DNA from: Gammaproteobacteria bacterium
GTDB taxonomy: Bacteria > Pseudomonadota > Gammaproteobacteria > Steroidobacterales > Steroidobacteraceae
Direction: 5' to 3'
Assembly (NCBI GenBank): GCA_028293745.1
Contig: JAQGOF010000156.1
Coordinates: 1-58,295 of the forward strand
Length of the DNA: 58,295 bases
Position numbers and translations under genes: made by a program. Position 1 is the first letter of the stretch. Each line of letters opens with the position of its first letter. The notes under the pieces were generated by a model. That model worked only from the letters and a program-made list of their open reading frames with translations, searched no databases and was not told the origin of the DNA. Positions 8,160-16,579 of this stretch are shown here, in pieces.

Positions 8160-9467
8160 CTACGCAGGTCGAACCATCGCCAACATGAACGCCGCCGACG
8201 CCACCCCCATAACCGCGGTCGCAGTCCACCCGATCACGGTCCACCGACGGGAAATCCGAAATCTCCCCATGATGGCCGTGCTCGTACTCAAGAGCATCAG
8301 CAGAGCCATGACCGGAACGGCCACGACCCCATTCAGTACCGCGGCCCATATCAATGCCTTCACCGGGTTCAGCTGAAAGACATTGGCCGCGGCGCCGAGC
8401 AACGTCGCCAGCGCGATGGCGCCATAGAAAGCCTTTGCCTGCTGAGGCTTTCGCGCCAGTCCCACTGGCCAGCCCCGCGCCTCGCCCAGTGCGTAAGCCG
8501 CCGAACCCGCGAGCACGGGTATCGATAGCAGGCCCGTGCCGATAATCCCCAGTGAGAACAGCGCAGCTGCAAGATTGCCGGCCAGAGGTCGCAGCGCCTC
8601 CGCCGCCTGGGCCGCGGTGCTTACCTCGGAGATTCCTGCCTGGTGCAGTGTCGCCGCCGAGGTCACCAATATGGCCAGCGCGACGAGATTGGAGAAACCC
8701 ATCCCGACCAATGTATCCAACTCGATTCGCGCCAACGCCTGGGGCCCCGCGGCCGGATCCTCCCGTAAGGGCCGGTCGCGCGGCTCGGACTTGGCGTCCT
8801 CGACTTCCTGCGCCGCCTGCCAGAAAAACAGGTACGGACTGATGGTCGTGCCGAGTATGGCCACCACCGTGAGCCAGAACTCGCGTTTGAACGTGAAATG
8901 CGGCCAGAACAACCCCTTGGCGAGCTCCAGCCACTGAACGTGCACGACACACAACGTTGCGAAGTAGGCAAACAAGGACAGGGTCAACCACTTCAGAATA
9001 GTCACGTATCTCGAGTGGCTGCAGAAAACCTGCCCGAGCGTGCAGACCAGGCCAAACGCAACTACGTAGATCCAACCCGGTATGGCCGGCAGCATGAGCT
9101 GGCCCGACGCCGCCATCGCCCCGAGGTCCGCCCCGATGTTCAGCGTGTTGGCAACAAACAACATCGTCACCATCGTCAGCACGAGCCAGTTCGGATAGTG
9201 CTCCCGCAAGTTGCCGGCAATACCTTTCCCGGTCGTGCGCCCTATCCGCGCGCTGATGCCCTGTATGACGACCATCAGCGGATAGGTCAGCAACAGGGTC
9301 CAGGCGAGTTGGAATCCGAACTGCGCGCCCGCCTGGGAGTAGGTTGCGATACCGCTGGGATCGTCGTCAGCTGCACCGGTCACGAGACCTGGACCCAAGG
9401 CCTTCCAGATCGGCGGCTTCGCGGACTGGACTGCGGGGCTGACCTGTACTGTCGATCGGCTGGACAT
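8160..9467 (-). CDS. NRAMP-related divalent metal transporter with altered metal site
   Basis: A 435-residue inner-membrane protein of the NRAMP (SLC11) fold with about 11 helices. The first-helix motif reads DDPSGIAT (34-42), so the metal-ligand Asp36 is kept but the usual Asn of DPGN is Gly39. In helix 6 the usual A-T-V-M-P-H is replaced by TTISPY (207-212), so the soft-metal Met ligand and the conserved His are missing. Such changes are those expected of NRAMP-related carriers that select harder ions such as magnesium rather than Mn/Fe; that is inference. The gene starts at the base after the stop of the upstream metallopeptidase gene, so the two are probably co-transcribed and translationally coupled. 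Confidence 0.85.
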   Translation of the reverse strand: MSSRSTVQVSPAVQSAKPPIWKALGPGLVTGAADDDPSGIATYSQAGAQFGFQLAWTLLLTYPLMVVIQGISARIGRTTGKGIAGNLREHYPNWLVLTMVTMLFVANTLNIGADLGAMAASGQLMLPAIPGWIYVVAFGLVCTLGQVFCSHSRYVTILKWLTLSLFAYFATLCVVHVQWLELAKGLFWPHFTFKREFWLTVVAILGTTISPYLFFWQAAQEVEDAKSEPRDRPLREDPAAGPQALARIELDTLVGMGFSNLVALAILVTSAATLHQAGISEVSTAAQAAEALRPLAGNLAAALFSLGIIGTGLLSIPVLAGSAAYALGEARGWPVGLARKPQQAKAFYGAIALATLLGAAANVFQLNPVKALIWAAVLNGVVAVPVMALLMLLSTSTAIMGRFRISRRWTVIGWTATAVMGVASAAFMLAMVRPA

Positions 9468-10571
9468 CTAGTGCTGCCGCTGCCGGGCGGAGTAAATGGT
9501 CTCGTGTATGAATCGCAGCTTGTCGACTACCTTGGAAGACAACACGAACGGATAGCTGTCCGCGAGGCCCAACCCGCGATTGAGGTTGTTCAACACATAG
9601 GTCAGCGGCCCCCAGTCTTCGACCATACGGTTGAAATCGTGCGCGCGTGGCGAGAGTGGGTTGGGCGGAGTGGTCATCGAGGGCTCATCCGGGCGTTTGG
9701 GCTTCAATGACAGGCCCACGGCAGCCGCCGTCTCCAGCGCATCGGTCATGTGCATGAAGTGCGCCCACGACTCGGCCCAGTCCTCCCACGGATGACAAGT
9801 CGCATAGGCGCTGATGAACCCGGCATCCCAGTTGGGCGGCGGCCCGCTCTGGTAGTGGCGCTGCAGGGCCTGCTGGTAGTCGGCCCGCTCATCTCCAAAC
9901 AGCTCCCGGAAGGGCTCGAGACGTGGACTGTCCTGTATCAGGCGGTCCCAGTAGTAATGACCGATCTCATGACGAAAGTGGCCCAGCAGCGTGCGGTATT
10001 GCTCGTTCTGCAGTAGCCGCTGCTGCTCCCGGCGGACGTCGTCGGCTTCGGCAACATTGATGGTGATGAGCCCATTGTCATGGCCTGTCAGGACGCGGCC
10101 GCCATCACCGCTGGCCGAATCCTCCAGAAAGTGAAATTCGACGCCCGAGTCGCTCGGCTCCTTCTTACCCACCACCGGCAGCCCGAGGCCGAGCAGGGTG
10201 TAGACGAGGCGCCGCTTGGCCACCTCCAGTCGATACCAGGCCGTCGCGTTGCCGGGTTGGGTGAGATCGGGAATGACATGGGTCAGCCGGCAGGCGCGGC
10301 ACAGGGTCTCCGGATCGCTTTGCGGCACGGCCCAATTGCACACGTTCTCGCGGTCATAGTTGGCGCACAGCCGGTATGCCTGCTCCTGGCCACCCGCTCC
10401 CTCATAGCGCCACAGGCCGTCCTCGCCCTGCTGGAGGGCGGCCATCAGATTCCGGTCAGGCAGGTAGGCGAGCGCCTTCCCGCAATTCAGACAACGCATG
10501 TTTTCAAAGAAAACCAGGTGCTGACAGTGAGTGCAGTGGAAAGTTTTCACGTATTGCTGGCCCAGGGCCAT
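9468..10571 (-). CDS. Putative zinc-binding metallopeptidase
   Basis: A 367-residue protein. The N-terminus has a zinc-ribbon with C13xxC16 and C27xxC30. A second Cys group follows at about 69, 78, 91 and 94 (CRAC). The catalytic motif is HEIGH at 201-205 followed by YYWD, the usual HExxH zinc site, in a fold matching the Peptidase_Mx family (zinc-ribbon plus HExxH, PF15887). No signal peptide, so cytoplasmic. The frame is open to TTG 10577, but ATG 10571 is closer to the conserved FHCTHC start; neither has a well-spaced ribosome-binding site. It is first in a two-gene unit with the NRAMP-like transporter. Target is unknown. Confidence 0.82.
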   Translation of the reverse strand: MALGQQYVKTFHCTHCQHLVFFENMRCLNCGKALAYLPDRNLMAALQQGEDGLWRYEGAGGQEQAYRLCANYDRENVCNWAVPQSDPETLCRACRLTHVIPDLTQPGNATAWYRLEVAKRRLVYTLLGLGLPVVGKKEPSDSGVEFHFLEDSASGDGGRVLTGHDNGLITINVAEADDVRREQQRLLQNEQYRTLLGHFRHEIGHYYWDRLIQDSPRLEPFRELFGDERADYQQALQRHYQSGPPPNWDAGFISAYATCHPWEDWAESWAHFMHMTDALETAAAVGLSLKPKRPDEPSMTTPPNPLSPRAHDFNRMVEDWGPLTYVLNNLNRGLGLADSYPFVLSSKVVDKLRFIHETIYSARQRQH

Positions 10572-10735
10572 CCTCAAGGCTTAGTTCGCTACAGGCCGCA
10601 AGTCTCGCGCCTGGGCACCCGCGCCGCATGCGGGAGGCACAGGAAGGAACTGCCCACCCTCCAAACCGTTACGTTTGTTGTCGATCAATTCTGACAGGCA
10701 CCGCCAGTTGGCAGCCACGGTGAGGGGGATTTCTC

Positions 10736-11647
10736 ATGGACACGTTGACCCAGCAGCACTCGGCCGCTCATTCGAGCACCGGCGGCACCCATGAATCTGC
10801 AGTATCGGCGGTGTCATGGCCGGCGATTTTTGCCGGTGCATTCGTCGCCGCCACCGCCTCCGTAGTACTGGCGGCACTCGGGTCAGGCTTTGGCCTGGCT
10901 TCCGTGTCCGCCTGGCCGAACAGCGGAGTGTCGGCGACAACGTTTACCGTGATGACGGCGATCTGGTTGGTCGTGGTGCAATGGCTCGCATCCGGTCTGG
11001 GCGGTTATGTAGCGGGACGCCTGCGGACAAAGTGGGCCAATACACATACCCATGAAGTGTTCTTCCGTGACACGGCCCACGGTTTCATAACATGGGCAGT
11101 CGCAACGATCCTTGTAGCCGCATTCGTCGCCTCTGCAGCGGCCACGGCAGTCAGTGGTGGTGTTCACGCTGCGGCGACGGTTGCCTCTGGCGCGTCACAG
11201 GGAGCCGCTACCGCGGCGGCCCAGGGTGCTGGCACGGGCGGCAGCGCATCTCAGGGGAGCCCATCGATTGCGCCATACAACATAGACATACTGTTTCGCT
11301 CCCCGAGGTCAGATTCCAGCGCAAATACTGCTGATGCACGCGCCGAGGCGGCACGCATCCTCGCCAACGGAATCGCGGCTGGGGACGTGCCCAGTGCTGA
11401 CCGAACGTACCTGGCCGAGTTGGTCGCCGCTCGCACGGGAATCTCGTTGGAGGAGGCTCAGAAGCGTGTAGACACGACAATCGCGCAAGCGAAGGCAGCG
11501 GAAGTCAAGGCACGCCAGGCCGCTGACGCCGCTCGCAAGGCAGCCTCCGAGGCTTCGATCTATACCGCGCTGTCGATGTTGGTCGGTGCGTTCATCGCGT
11601 GTATTGCGGCTGCGCTGGGCGGGCAGCGGCGAGATCTGCATGCATGA
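10736..11647 (+). CDS. Membrane protein of unknown function with Ala/Gly-rich region
   Basis: A 303-residue protein preceded by a good GAGGGGG. Hydrophobic segments lie near 28-52, 68-90, 116-138 and 280-298. The middle (about 135-190) is very rich in Ala, Gly and Ser. The part from about 195 to 270 is a charged, Ala-rich helix or coiled coil (AEVKARQAADAARKAASEAS). The layout resembles conserved proteobacterial membrane proteins loosely annotated as PhnA-like, but I see no catalytic motif. Its stop directly abuts the stop of the convergent exonuclease gene. Confidence 0.75.
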   Translation: MDTLTQQHSAAHSSTGGTHESAVSAVSWPAIFAGAFVAATASVVLAALGSGFGLASVSAWPNSGVSATTFTVMTAIWLVVVQWLASGLGGYVAGRLRTKWANTHTHEVFFRDTAHGFITWAVATILVAAFVASAAATAVSGGVHAAATVASGASQGAATAAAQGAGTGGSASQGSPSIAPYNIDILFRSPRSDSSANTADARAEAARILANGIAAGDVPSADRTYLAELVAARTGISLEEAQKRVDTTIAQAKAAEVKARQAADAARKAASEASIYTALSMLVGAFIACIAAALGGQRRDLHA

Positions 11648-12442
11648 CTACCCGAGCGTCACGCTCACCGGGCAGTGGTCACTCCCCAAGATCTCAGGGT
11701 GGATATCCGCAACCTGCACCTTCGCCTTCAAGGGCGCCGACACGAGAAAGTAATCGATTCTCCACCCCACGTTGCGAGCGCGCGAATTGGCGAAATTGCT
11801 CCACCACGAGTAGTGCCCGTTGCCCTGCTTGAACAGCCGGAACGTATCGACAAACCCAGCGTCCACCAGGTTCTGAAACCCCTTACGCTCCTCGTCCGTG
11901 AAGCCCTTCCTACCCCGATTCGACTTGGGATTCGCAAGATCCAGCTCCGTATGGGCTACGTTGAGATCGCCACAGAACACGACCGGCTTGCTCTTCTCGA
12001 GCTGCCGGACATACGCCAGGAAAGCCGGGTCCCAGTGCTCATGGCGTAGCGCCAGGCGGCTGAGATCGTCCTTGGCGTTCGGCGTGTACACGGTTACCAC
12101 GTAAAAGTTCTTGAACTCGGCAGTGAGCACGCGACCTTCTTCCGCGCTATCCCGCTTCAATTCGTCAGCGAAGGTGTAGCGTTTAGCGAACTCGTTCGGG
12201 AAGCCGTTGATGACGGCGAGCGGCTTCTCCCTGGAGAAGATCGCGGTGCCCGAATAGCCCTTCTTGACCGCGGAATTCCAGAACTCGTGGTACCCGGGTA
12301 GATCAATCTCGATCTGGCCGCGCTCCGCCTTGGTCTCCTGGAGACACAGGACATCCGGCTTGTGCGCCTCCAGGAATGGATGAAATAGACCTTTTTTCAG
12401 GACGGCCCGAATGCCATTGACGTTCCACGAGTACAGCTTCAT
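11648..12442 (-). CDS. xthA: Exodeoxyribonuclease III
   Basis: A 264-residue AP endonuclease/3'-5' exonuclease of the exonuclease III family, which cuts at abasic sites and removes 3' blocks in base-excision repair. Motifs include LYSWNVNGIRA (Asn7), LCLQETKAE (Glu36, metal ligand), SGTAIFSREKP, VVTVYTPNA, CGDLNVAH, and the C-terminal SDHCPVS with the catalytic Asp-His pair. The ATG at 12442 is used because the family starts at MKLYSWNVNG; the frame is open seven codons upstream. Length is usual for the family. Confidence 0.95.
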   Translation of the reverse strand: MKLYSWNVNGIRAVLKKGLFHPFLEAHKPDVLCLQETKAERGQIEIDLPGYHEFWNSAVKKGYSGTAIFSREKPLAVINGFPNEFAKRYTFADELKRDSAEEGRVLTAEFKNFYVVTVYTPNAKDDLSRLALRHEHWDPAFLAYVRQLEKSKPVVFCGDLNVAHTELDLANPKSNRGRKGFTDEERKGFQNLVDAGFVDTFRLFKQGNGHYSWWSNFANSRARNVGWRIDYFLVSAPLKAKVQVADIHPEILGSDHCPVSVTLG

Positions 12443-12529
12443 TTCTACCAGTGCTAACCACAAACCACGGGGACGTGGATTATCACCGATTGCGCGCGGA
12501 CAAGGGGCAGCGCCGCCCTTGCTCGCACA

Positions 12530-13201
12530 TTAGGGATCCGCGTCTCTCGGTAATTCTCGCGCCAGTTCTGTTTCCAGCTCCGACGACGCGAGCCTGCGCA
12601 TGCCGGCGCGAGCCAACGCTTGATCCAGCAACCGCTCACCCATCGGCGACTCGAGCGCGATCGTTTCCAGGATCTCCATATCATCAGGTCCAGCGGGGGG
12701 CTCGTAGAAGACGTAAGCATCATCCTGATTGGCCTGTTTTGACGGCCAGCGCAACCCCGTAGCATCCGGAAGATCGGCGAGCAGTTCACCCGTAACCTTA
12801 TGAGTGGCGGTGTACTTGGGGACTGTGGTGAGCATATTTAACCGGTCCCGCAGGAGCACGTCCGTGCCTACCAGCCATCTGAGAGCCAGCGGCCGAAGAT
12901 CCAGAACCGCAAGCTCCCTGCGCAAGCGCAATCGCGTGAGGTGATAGCCTGCAACCGGAGGTAGCTGGACGTCGTGTGGCGGCCGAACTTGCGGAACAAC
13001 ATCACGCAACACCGTTTCCCATAACGCACAGTCCGAGGTTGAAGCCGCGTAGTACATGGCTCGCGGAGGATCGGCATCCTGCCCGGCAAAGCGCCCCGTG
13101 GATTGTGGATTGAAGCTGTTTGCGGCGTGCGGGTCTTTGTAGACATGCCACAATTTCACTCCAGCACTCAGCGGAGTGTAGGGATTCCCAATGGGCTGCA
13201 C
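12530..13201 (-). CDS. RES-domain toxin
   Basis: A 223-residue RES-domain protein (PF08808). The family is named after conserved Arg, Glu and Ser. Here one sees the N-terminal KLWHVY, then GRFAGQDADPPRAMYYA, the CALWETVLRD helix with the conserved Glu, and a late GLRWPSKQ block with the conserved Ser. Characterised RES toxins have an ADP-ribosyltransferase-like fold and deplete NAD+ or modify targets. The start is GTG 13201, seven bases after the stop of the upstream gene, whose C-terminus looks like a MbcA/ParS antitoxin domain. Gene order antitoxin-toxin is the usual one. Toxicity here is inferred. Confidence 0.85.
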   Translation of the reverse strand: MQPIGNPYTPLSAGVKLWHVYKDPHAANSFNPQSTGRFAGQDADPPRAMYYAASTSDCALWETVLRDVVPQVRPPHDVQLPPVAGYHLTRLRLRRELAVLDLRPLALRWLVGTDVLLRDRLNMLTTVPKYTATHKVTGELLADLPDATGLRWPSKQANQDDAYVFYEPPAGPDDMEILETIALESPMGERLLDQALARAGMRRLASSELETELARELPRDADP

Positions 13202-13208
13202 GCGACGG

Positions 13209-14057
13209 CTACCAGTTGGTGTCGCCAGGAGTGAATGTGCCGCGCGCCGCCTCGATCACCGCTTGCGGATCGCGTTGAAAGACATCGGCAGGCCTGTTGC
13301 CATCCAGAGCTGCATGGGGTTGGAATAGCCAGAAAATCTGACGCCAGCCACTGGCATCCCTGGGCAGAGTCTCCAGCAGACTTTTTGTCTCGGGCATCAA
13401 TCGCCCAGTCTTGCGGTCGAACTGAAACGACGGATGCAAGTACTCCCGCCCGCCCCAGGCTCCGAGCAACTCACCCTTGCGCCGCAGACGGCTTGCAGTG
13501 TTGTTAGCACCTGGCGCATCAGGATCACCACCTTGCTGTTGATGCACATCGCTGCCATTCAACCAATGCTCTTGCTCGAGGAGCTGCGCTCGCCGTTGTC
13601 GTGCAGCCTTGAGCCGACCCGCCGTCGCTGAATCTTCCGGTTCCACTCGGCTCGGCAGCCGGTACTCAAAGCGTTCGAGCATTGCGCGAGTCTGTACCAA
13701 CAACGCACGCGGCAACTTCGCCGGGGTTCCGCCACGGTGCGGCAAGTAAAGCAGAATTGAAGCAGGCTGTTTTGAGCGAGTACCGCCAAGGAGCTGATGG
13801 TACGCACGCTCAAAACCTTTGGGTTCATATACCGCGATCACCCCGATCATGGGTTGATCGTGTATGAGCGCTGCAAAGACTTTCCGTAGCTGATCTAACG
13901 CGTGAGGGCTTTCGCGGTAAGCGTGATACTCATCTATTGCGAATACGGTAGGGACATCCGGGACCAACGGTACTTCGGCTGGATCTTCGATATAGGCCAG
14001 CCGCGGGGGGCGCGTGATCTCCACACTAATGGCATGAACGCTGTCGTGCATCGTCAC
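13209..14057 (-). CDS. Probable antitoxin with C-terminal MbcA/ParS-type toxin-binding domain
   Basis: A 282-residue protein, about twice the length of an ordinary Xre/MbcA/ParS antitoxin. The C-terminal 50 residues (SGWRQIFWLFQPHAALDG, RPADVFQ, DPQAVIEAARGTF) match the MbcA/ParS-type toxin-binding fold. Residues about 160-225 include NTASRLRRKGELLGAWGGRE, a possible DNA-binding section. The first 155 residues (for example VFAIDEYHAYRESPHALDQL and GVIAVYEPKGFERAYHQLLG) match nothing I recognise. The start is GTG 14057 or ATG 14051; neither has a strong ribosome-binding site. It lies just upstream of the RES gene and just downstream of a cluster of GATATC sites, fitting an autoregulated toxin-antitoxin operon. 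Confidence 0.75.
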   Translation of the reverse strand: MTMHDSVHAISVEITRPPRLAYIEDPAEVPLVPDVPTVFAIDEYHAYRESPHALDQLRKVFAALIHDQPMIGVIAVYEPKGFERAYHQLLGGTRSKQPASILLYLPHRGGTPAKLPRALLVQTRAMLERFEYRLPSRVEPEDSATAGRLKAARQRRAQLLEQEHWLNGSDVHQQQGGDPDAPGANNTASRLRRKGELLGAWGGREYLHPSFQFDRKTGRLMPETKSLLETLPRDASGWRQIFWLFQPHAALDGNRPADVFQRDPQAVIEAARGTFTPGDTNW

Positions 14058-14073
14058 AGGACAGCTCAGTGAT

Positions 14074-14108
14074 TGATATCCATGATATCCGAAGTATACA
14101 CGATATCA
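14074..14108. promoter_or_regulatory. Triple GATATC cluster, candidate toxin-antitoxin operator
   Basis: Three copies of the palindrome GATATC lie at 14075-14080, 14084-14089 and 14102-14107, 17 to 51 bases upstream of the antitoxin start. The outer copies read TGATATC and GATATCA, making a larger inverted repeat. The centres are 9 and 18 bases apart. Position and symmetry suit binding by the antitoxin, but binding is inferred. Confidence 0.5.
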
Positions 14109-14296
14109 GCTTCACTGCGACACCGCGACCTGTAGGTCTTTGATCTGAATAGGTTCTTGGCGTGACCGAGCAACAGGCACGGGGACCGCACCTCGACGAT
14201 TCCGAGGCGCGGAGTGCGTATTCACTCAGGGCCGAGCGGGACCCAGGCGAAACTCAGGATGGGCCAACGTCGGCTGCGCCCCTAATGACCGCGCCA

Positions 14297-15166
14297 CTAC
14301 TGGCTGCGCCCGGCCCGATCCAGCGCCGCAAAGTCCTCATCCGACAGCTCGATGCCAACCGCCGCCACGTTCTCCTCGAGGTGAGCGACCTTCGACGTGC
14401 CGGGGATCGGCAGCATCACCGGACTGCGCTTGAGCATCCAGGCCAGGGCGATCTGGCTGCGCGTTGCCTGGTGACGCTTCGCAACGCTGTCGAGCAGCGA
14501 ACCCTCGGATGCAAGGCGGCCGGCCGCCAGCGGGAACCACGGAATGAAGCCGATCTTGTGCCGCGTGCAGTAATCCAACACCGCCTCGCTCGTGCGGTCC
14601 ACGAGGTTGTAGCGGTTCTGAACCGTGACCACCTCGAAGACCTTGGAGGCCGCTTCGATGTCAGCAACCGATACCTCGCTCAGTCCCGCATAACGGATGA
14701 CGCCGCTGTCCAGCAGCCGCTTGATGGCACCGAACTGCTCGTCACGCGGCACCTTTGGATCGATACGGTGCAACTGCCACAGATCAATTCGCTCGACACC
14801 CAACCGCCAGCAACTGGTGTATGCCTGTTGGATCAGGTACTCCGGGCGGCCGAGCGGCGTCCACTCATCCGGGCCCGTGCGCGCCAGTCCCGCCTTCGTA
14901 GCGACGAACATTCCCTTGTAAGGACGCAACGCTTCGCGAAGCAGTTCCTCCGCGATATTGGGCCCGTATGAATCGGCCGTATCGATGAAGTTCACTTCGA
15001 GCTGCGGCAGCCGCTTGAGAGTCCGTATGGCTTCCGCGTGATCCGCTGGCGGACCCCAGACTCCACGCCCCGGGAGGCGCATGCTGCCAAACCCGAGGCG
15101 GTTGACCTCGATGTCGGATCCAATACGGAAAGTGCCTGACTTCGCTGCAGTGAGGGCTGAGCTCAT
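14297..15166 (-). CDS. Aldo/keto reductase
   Basis: A 289-residue NADPH-dependent oxidoreductase with a TIM-barrel fold. The catalytic tetrad is visible: Asp62 and Tyr67 in IDTADSYG, Lys91 in VATKAG, and His133 in LWQLHRID. The C-terminal [14 protein letters not shown] is the typical cofactor-binding loop. ATG 15166 is used because the upstream open frame lacks family similarity. Relatives annotated as general oxidoreductases act on many aldehydes and ketones, so the substrate is open. It is divergent from the DUF5996 gene, with about 78 bp between the chosen starts. Confidence 0.92.
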   Translation of the reverse strand: MSSALTAAKSGTFRIGSDIEVNRLGFGSMRLPGRGVWGPPADHAEAIRTLKRLPQLEVNFIDTADSYGPNIAEELLREALRPYKGMFVATKAGLARTGPDEWTPLGRPEYLIQQAYTSCWRLGVERIDLWQLHRIDPKVPRDEQFGAIKRLLDSGVIRYAGLSEVSVADIEAASKVFEVVTVQNRYNLVDRTSEAVLDYCTRHKIGFIPWFPLAAGRLASEGSLLDSVAKRHQATRSQIALAWMLKRSPVMLPIPGTSKVAHLEENVAAVGIELSDEDFAALDRAGRSQ

Positions 15167-15244
15167 GAGGTGTATCTCGCGTTGATTCTTTTTAGCGTAG
15201 CATGCGGCTTGCCCGTCCGGCGTACCTCTTGTGGAGAGCTGCCA

Positions 15245-16189
15245 GTGGAACAAACAGGCACAGTCTGGCCCGAGCTTCCGTACACAGCCTGGCGCGAAAC
15301 CTGTGCAACGCTGCAACTATGGACGCAGATCGTCGGCAAGATCCGCCTCGCCCAGACACCGTGGCTGAACCATAGCTGGCATGTAACCCTGTATGTCACC
15401 TCGCGAGGACTGACAACCTCGCCCATTCCACACGGCTCGCGTACCTTTGAGATCGAATTCGACTTCGTGCGGCATGCGCTCGTCATCGATGTCAGCGACG
15501 GCGCGAGCCGGAGAATTCCATTGGTGCCTCGTACGGTTGCTGACTTCCATGCCGCGGTCACGAGCGCGCTCGACGAACTGGGACTGCCTGTACCCATAAA
15601 GGATTACCCCTGTGAACTAGCGGAGGCAAAGCGCTTCAGCGAGGACCGGATCCACAGCGCATACGATCGCGAGTACGCGCAGCGCTTCTGGAAAGTGCTC
15701 GTGCAGATCGACCGGGTGTTCAAGCACTTTCGCACGGGCTTCATCGGCAAAGCCAGCCCGGTGCATTTCTTCTGGGGCAGCTTCGATCTTGCGGTCACGC
15801 GTTTTTCCGGGCGCCGGGCGCCTGCATTTACGGGCAAGGTACCGGGGTTGCATCCTGCGGTCATGCAGGAAGCCTACTCGCACGAAGTCAGCAGCGCGGG
15901 CTTCTGGCCAGGAGGCAACGGAGTCGATTACGCGGCGTTCTACTCGTACGCCTATCCAACTCCGACGCAGTTCAAGAGCTTTCCCGTGCAACCACAGGGA
16001 GCGGCCTTCAACGAGGCGCTCGGAGAATATCTGCTTCCCTACGACGCGGTCAGGGCAGCCGCGAATCCAGATGCGGCGCTGCTCGCTTTCCTGCAGAGCA
16101 CCTACGAAGCCGCAGCCGAGTCAGCCAGGTGGGATCGCGCCGCGTTGGAGTGCCCGCTGGGAATACCGGGAGTGCCGCGGAAAGTCTGA
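15245..16189 (+). CDS. DUF5996 family protein
   Basis: A 314-residue protein matching DUF5996. Near the N-terminus it has [20 protein letters not shown] and [20 protein letters not shown], then [22 protein letters not shown] 15245 is chosen because GGAG lies eight bases upstream and family members start close to [19 protein letters not shown]; the frame is open 25 codons earlier. No signal peptide. C-terminal motifs are [20 protein letters not shown] and [15 protein letters not shown]. The function is not known. Confidence 0.85.
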   Translation: MEQTGTVWPELPYTAWRETCATLQLWTQIVGKIRLAQTPWLNHSWHVTLYVTSRGLTTSPIPHGSRTFEIEFDFVRHALVIDVSDGASRRIPLVPRTVADFHAAVTSALDELGLPVPIKDYPCELAEAKRFSEDRIHSAYDREYAQRFWKVLVQIDRVFKHFRTGFIGKASPVHFFWGSFDLAVTRFSGRRAPAFTGKVPGLHPAVMQEAYSHEVSSAGFWPGGNGVDYAAFYSYAYPTPTQFKSFPVQPQGAAFNEALGEYLLPYDAVRAAANPDAALLAFLQSTYEAAAESARWDRAALECPLGIPGVPRKV

Positions 16190-16207
16190 CGGACCCGGCG
16201 CGCGCGC

Positions 16208-16579
16208 CTACGAAACTGCACACATCGAGGAACGGATCAGGAACCGCATGTTGAGTGGCGCCTCGAGCGAAAAGCTCGCGCCGCGGCCGGGCACGACATC
16301 CACCGCCCAGCGTGTGTGAGCCCAGCGGCGCAGCTGCTCGCGATCCATCCAGAACTCGCAGCCCACAATCTCACCCACCTTCTCGTCCACGCTCCCGAGC
16401 TTGAATTCGCCCACCTGGAAGCACATCGGGGCACTGCCGTCACAACAGCCCCCCGACAGGTGAAACATCAGGGGACCGTGCTCCTTCTTGAGCTGTTCGA
16501 TGAGTTTCCGGGCCGCATCGGTTACACCGACGCGGCCCGGATCGAACGGGATCACGTTGTCCTTGCCATCCTCGGCCAT
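16208..16579 (-). CDS. DUF779 protein, partner of aldehyde dehydrogenase
   Basis: A 123-residue protein of family DUF779, with the typical MFHLSGGCCDGSAPMC cluster of three Cys near residues 38-53 and a VGCEFWMDREQLRRW block. DUF779 genes very often follow NAD-dependent acetaldehyde-type dehydrogenases. Here the ATG overlaps the dehydrogenase stop by one base (TGATG), so the two are translationally coupled. The TTG three bases upstream is a possible alternate start. Molecular role unknown; the Cys cluster suggests metal or redox chemistry. Confidence 0.9.
   Translation of the reverse strand: MAEDGKDNVIPFDPGRVGVTDAARKLIEQLKKEHGPLMFHLSGGCCDGSAPMCFQVGEFKLGSVDEKVGEIVGCEFWMDREQLRRWAHTRWAVDVVPGRGASFSLEAPLNMRFLIRSSMCAVS

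Noticed and set aside
14162..14971. Plus-strand 269-residue ORF
   Set aside because: It is mostly antisense to the aldo/keto reductase, which has a full catalytic tetrad.
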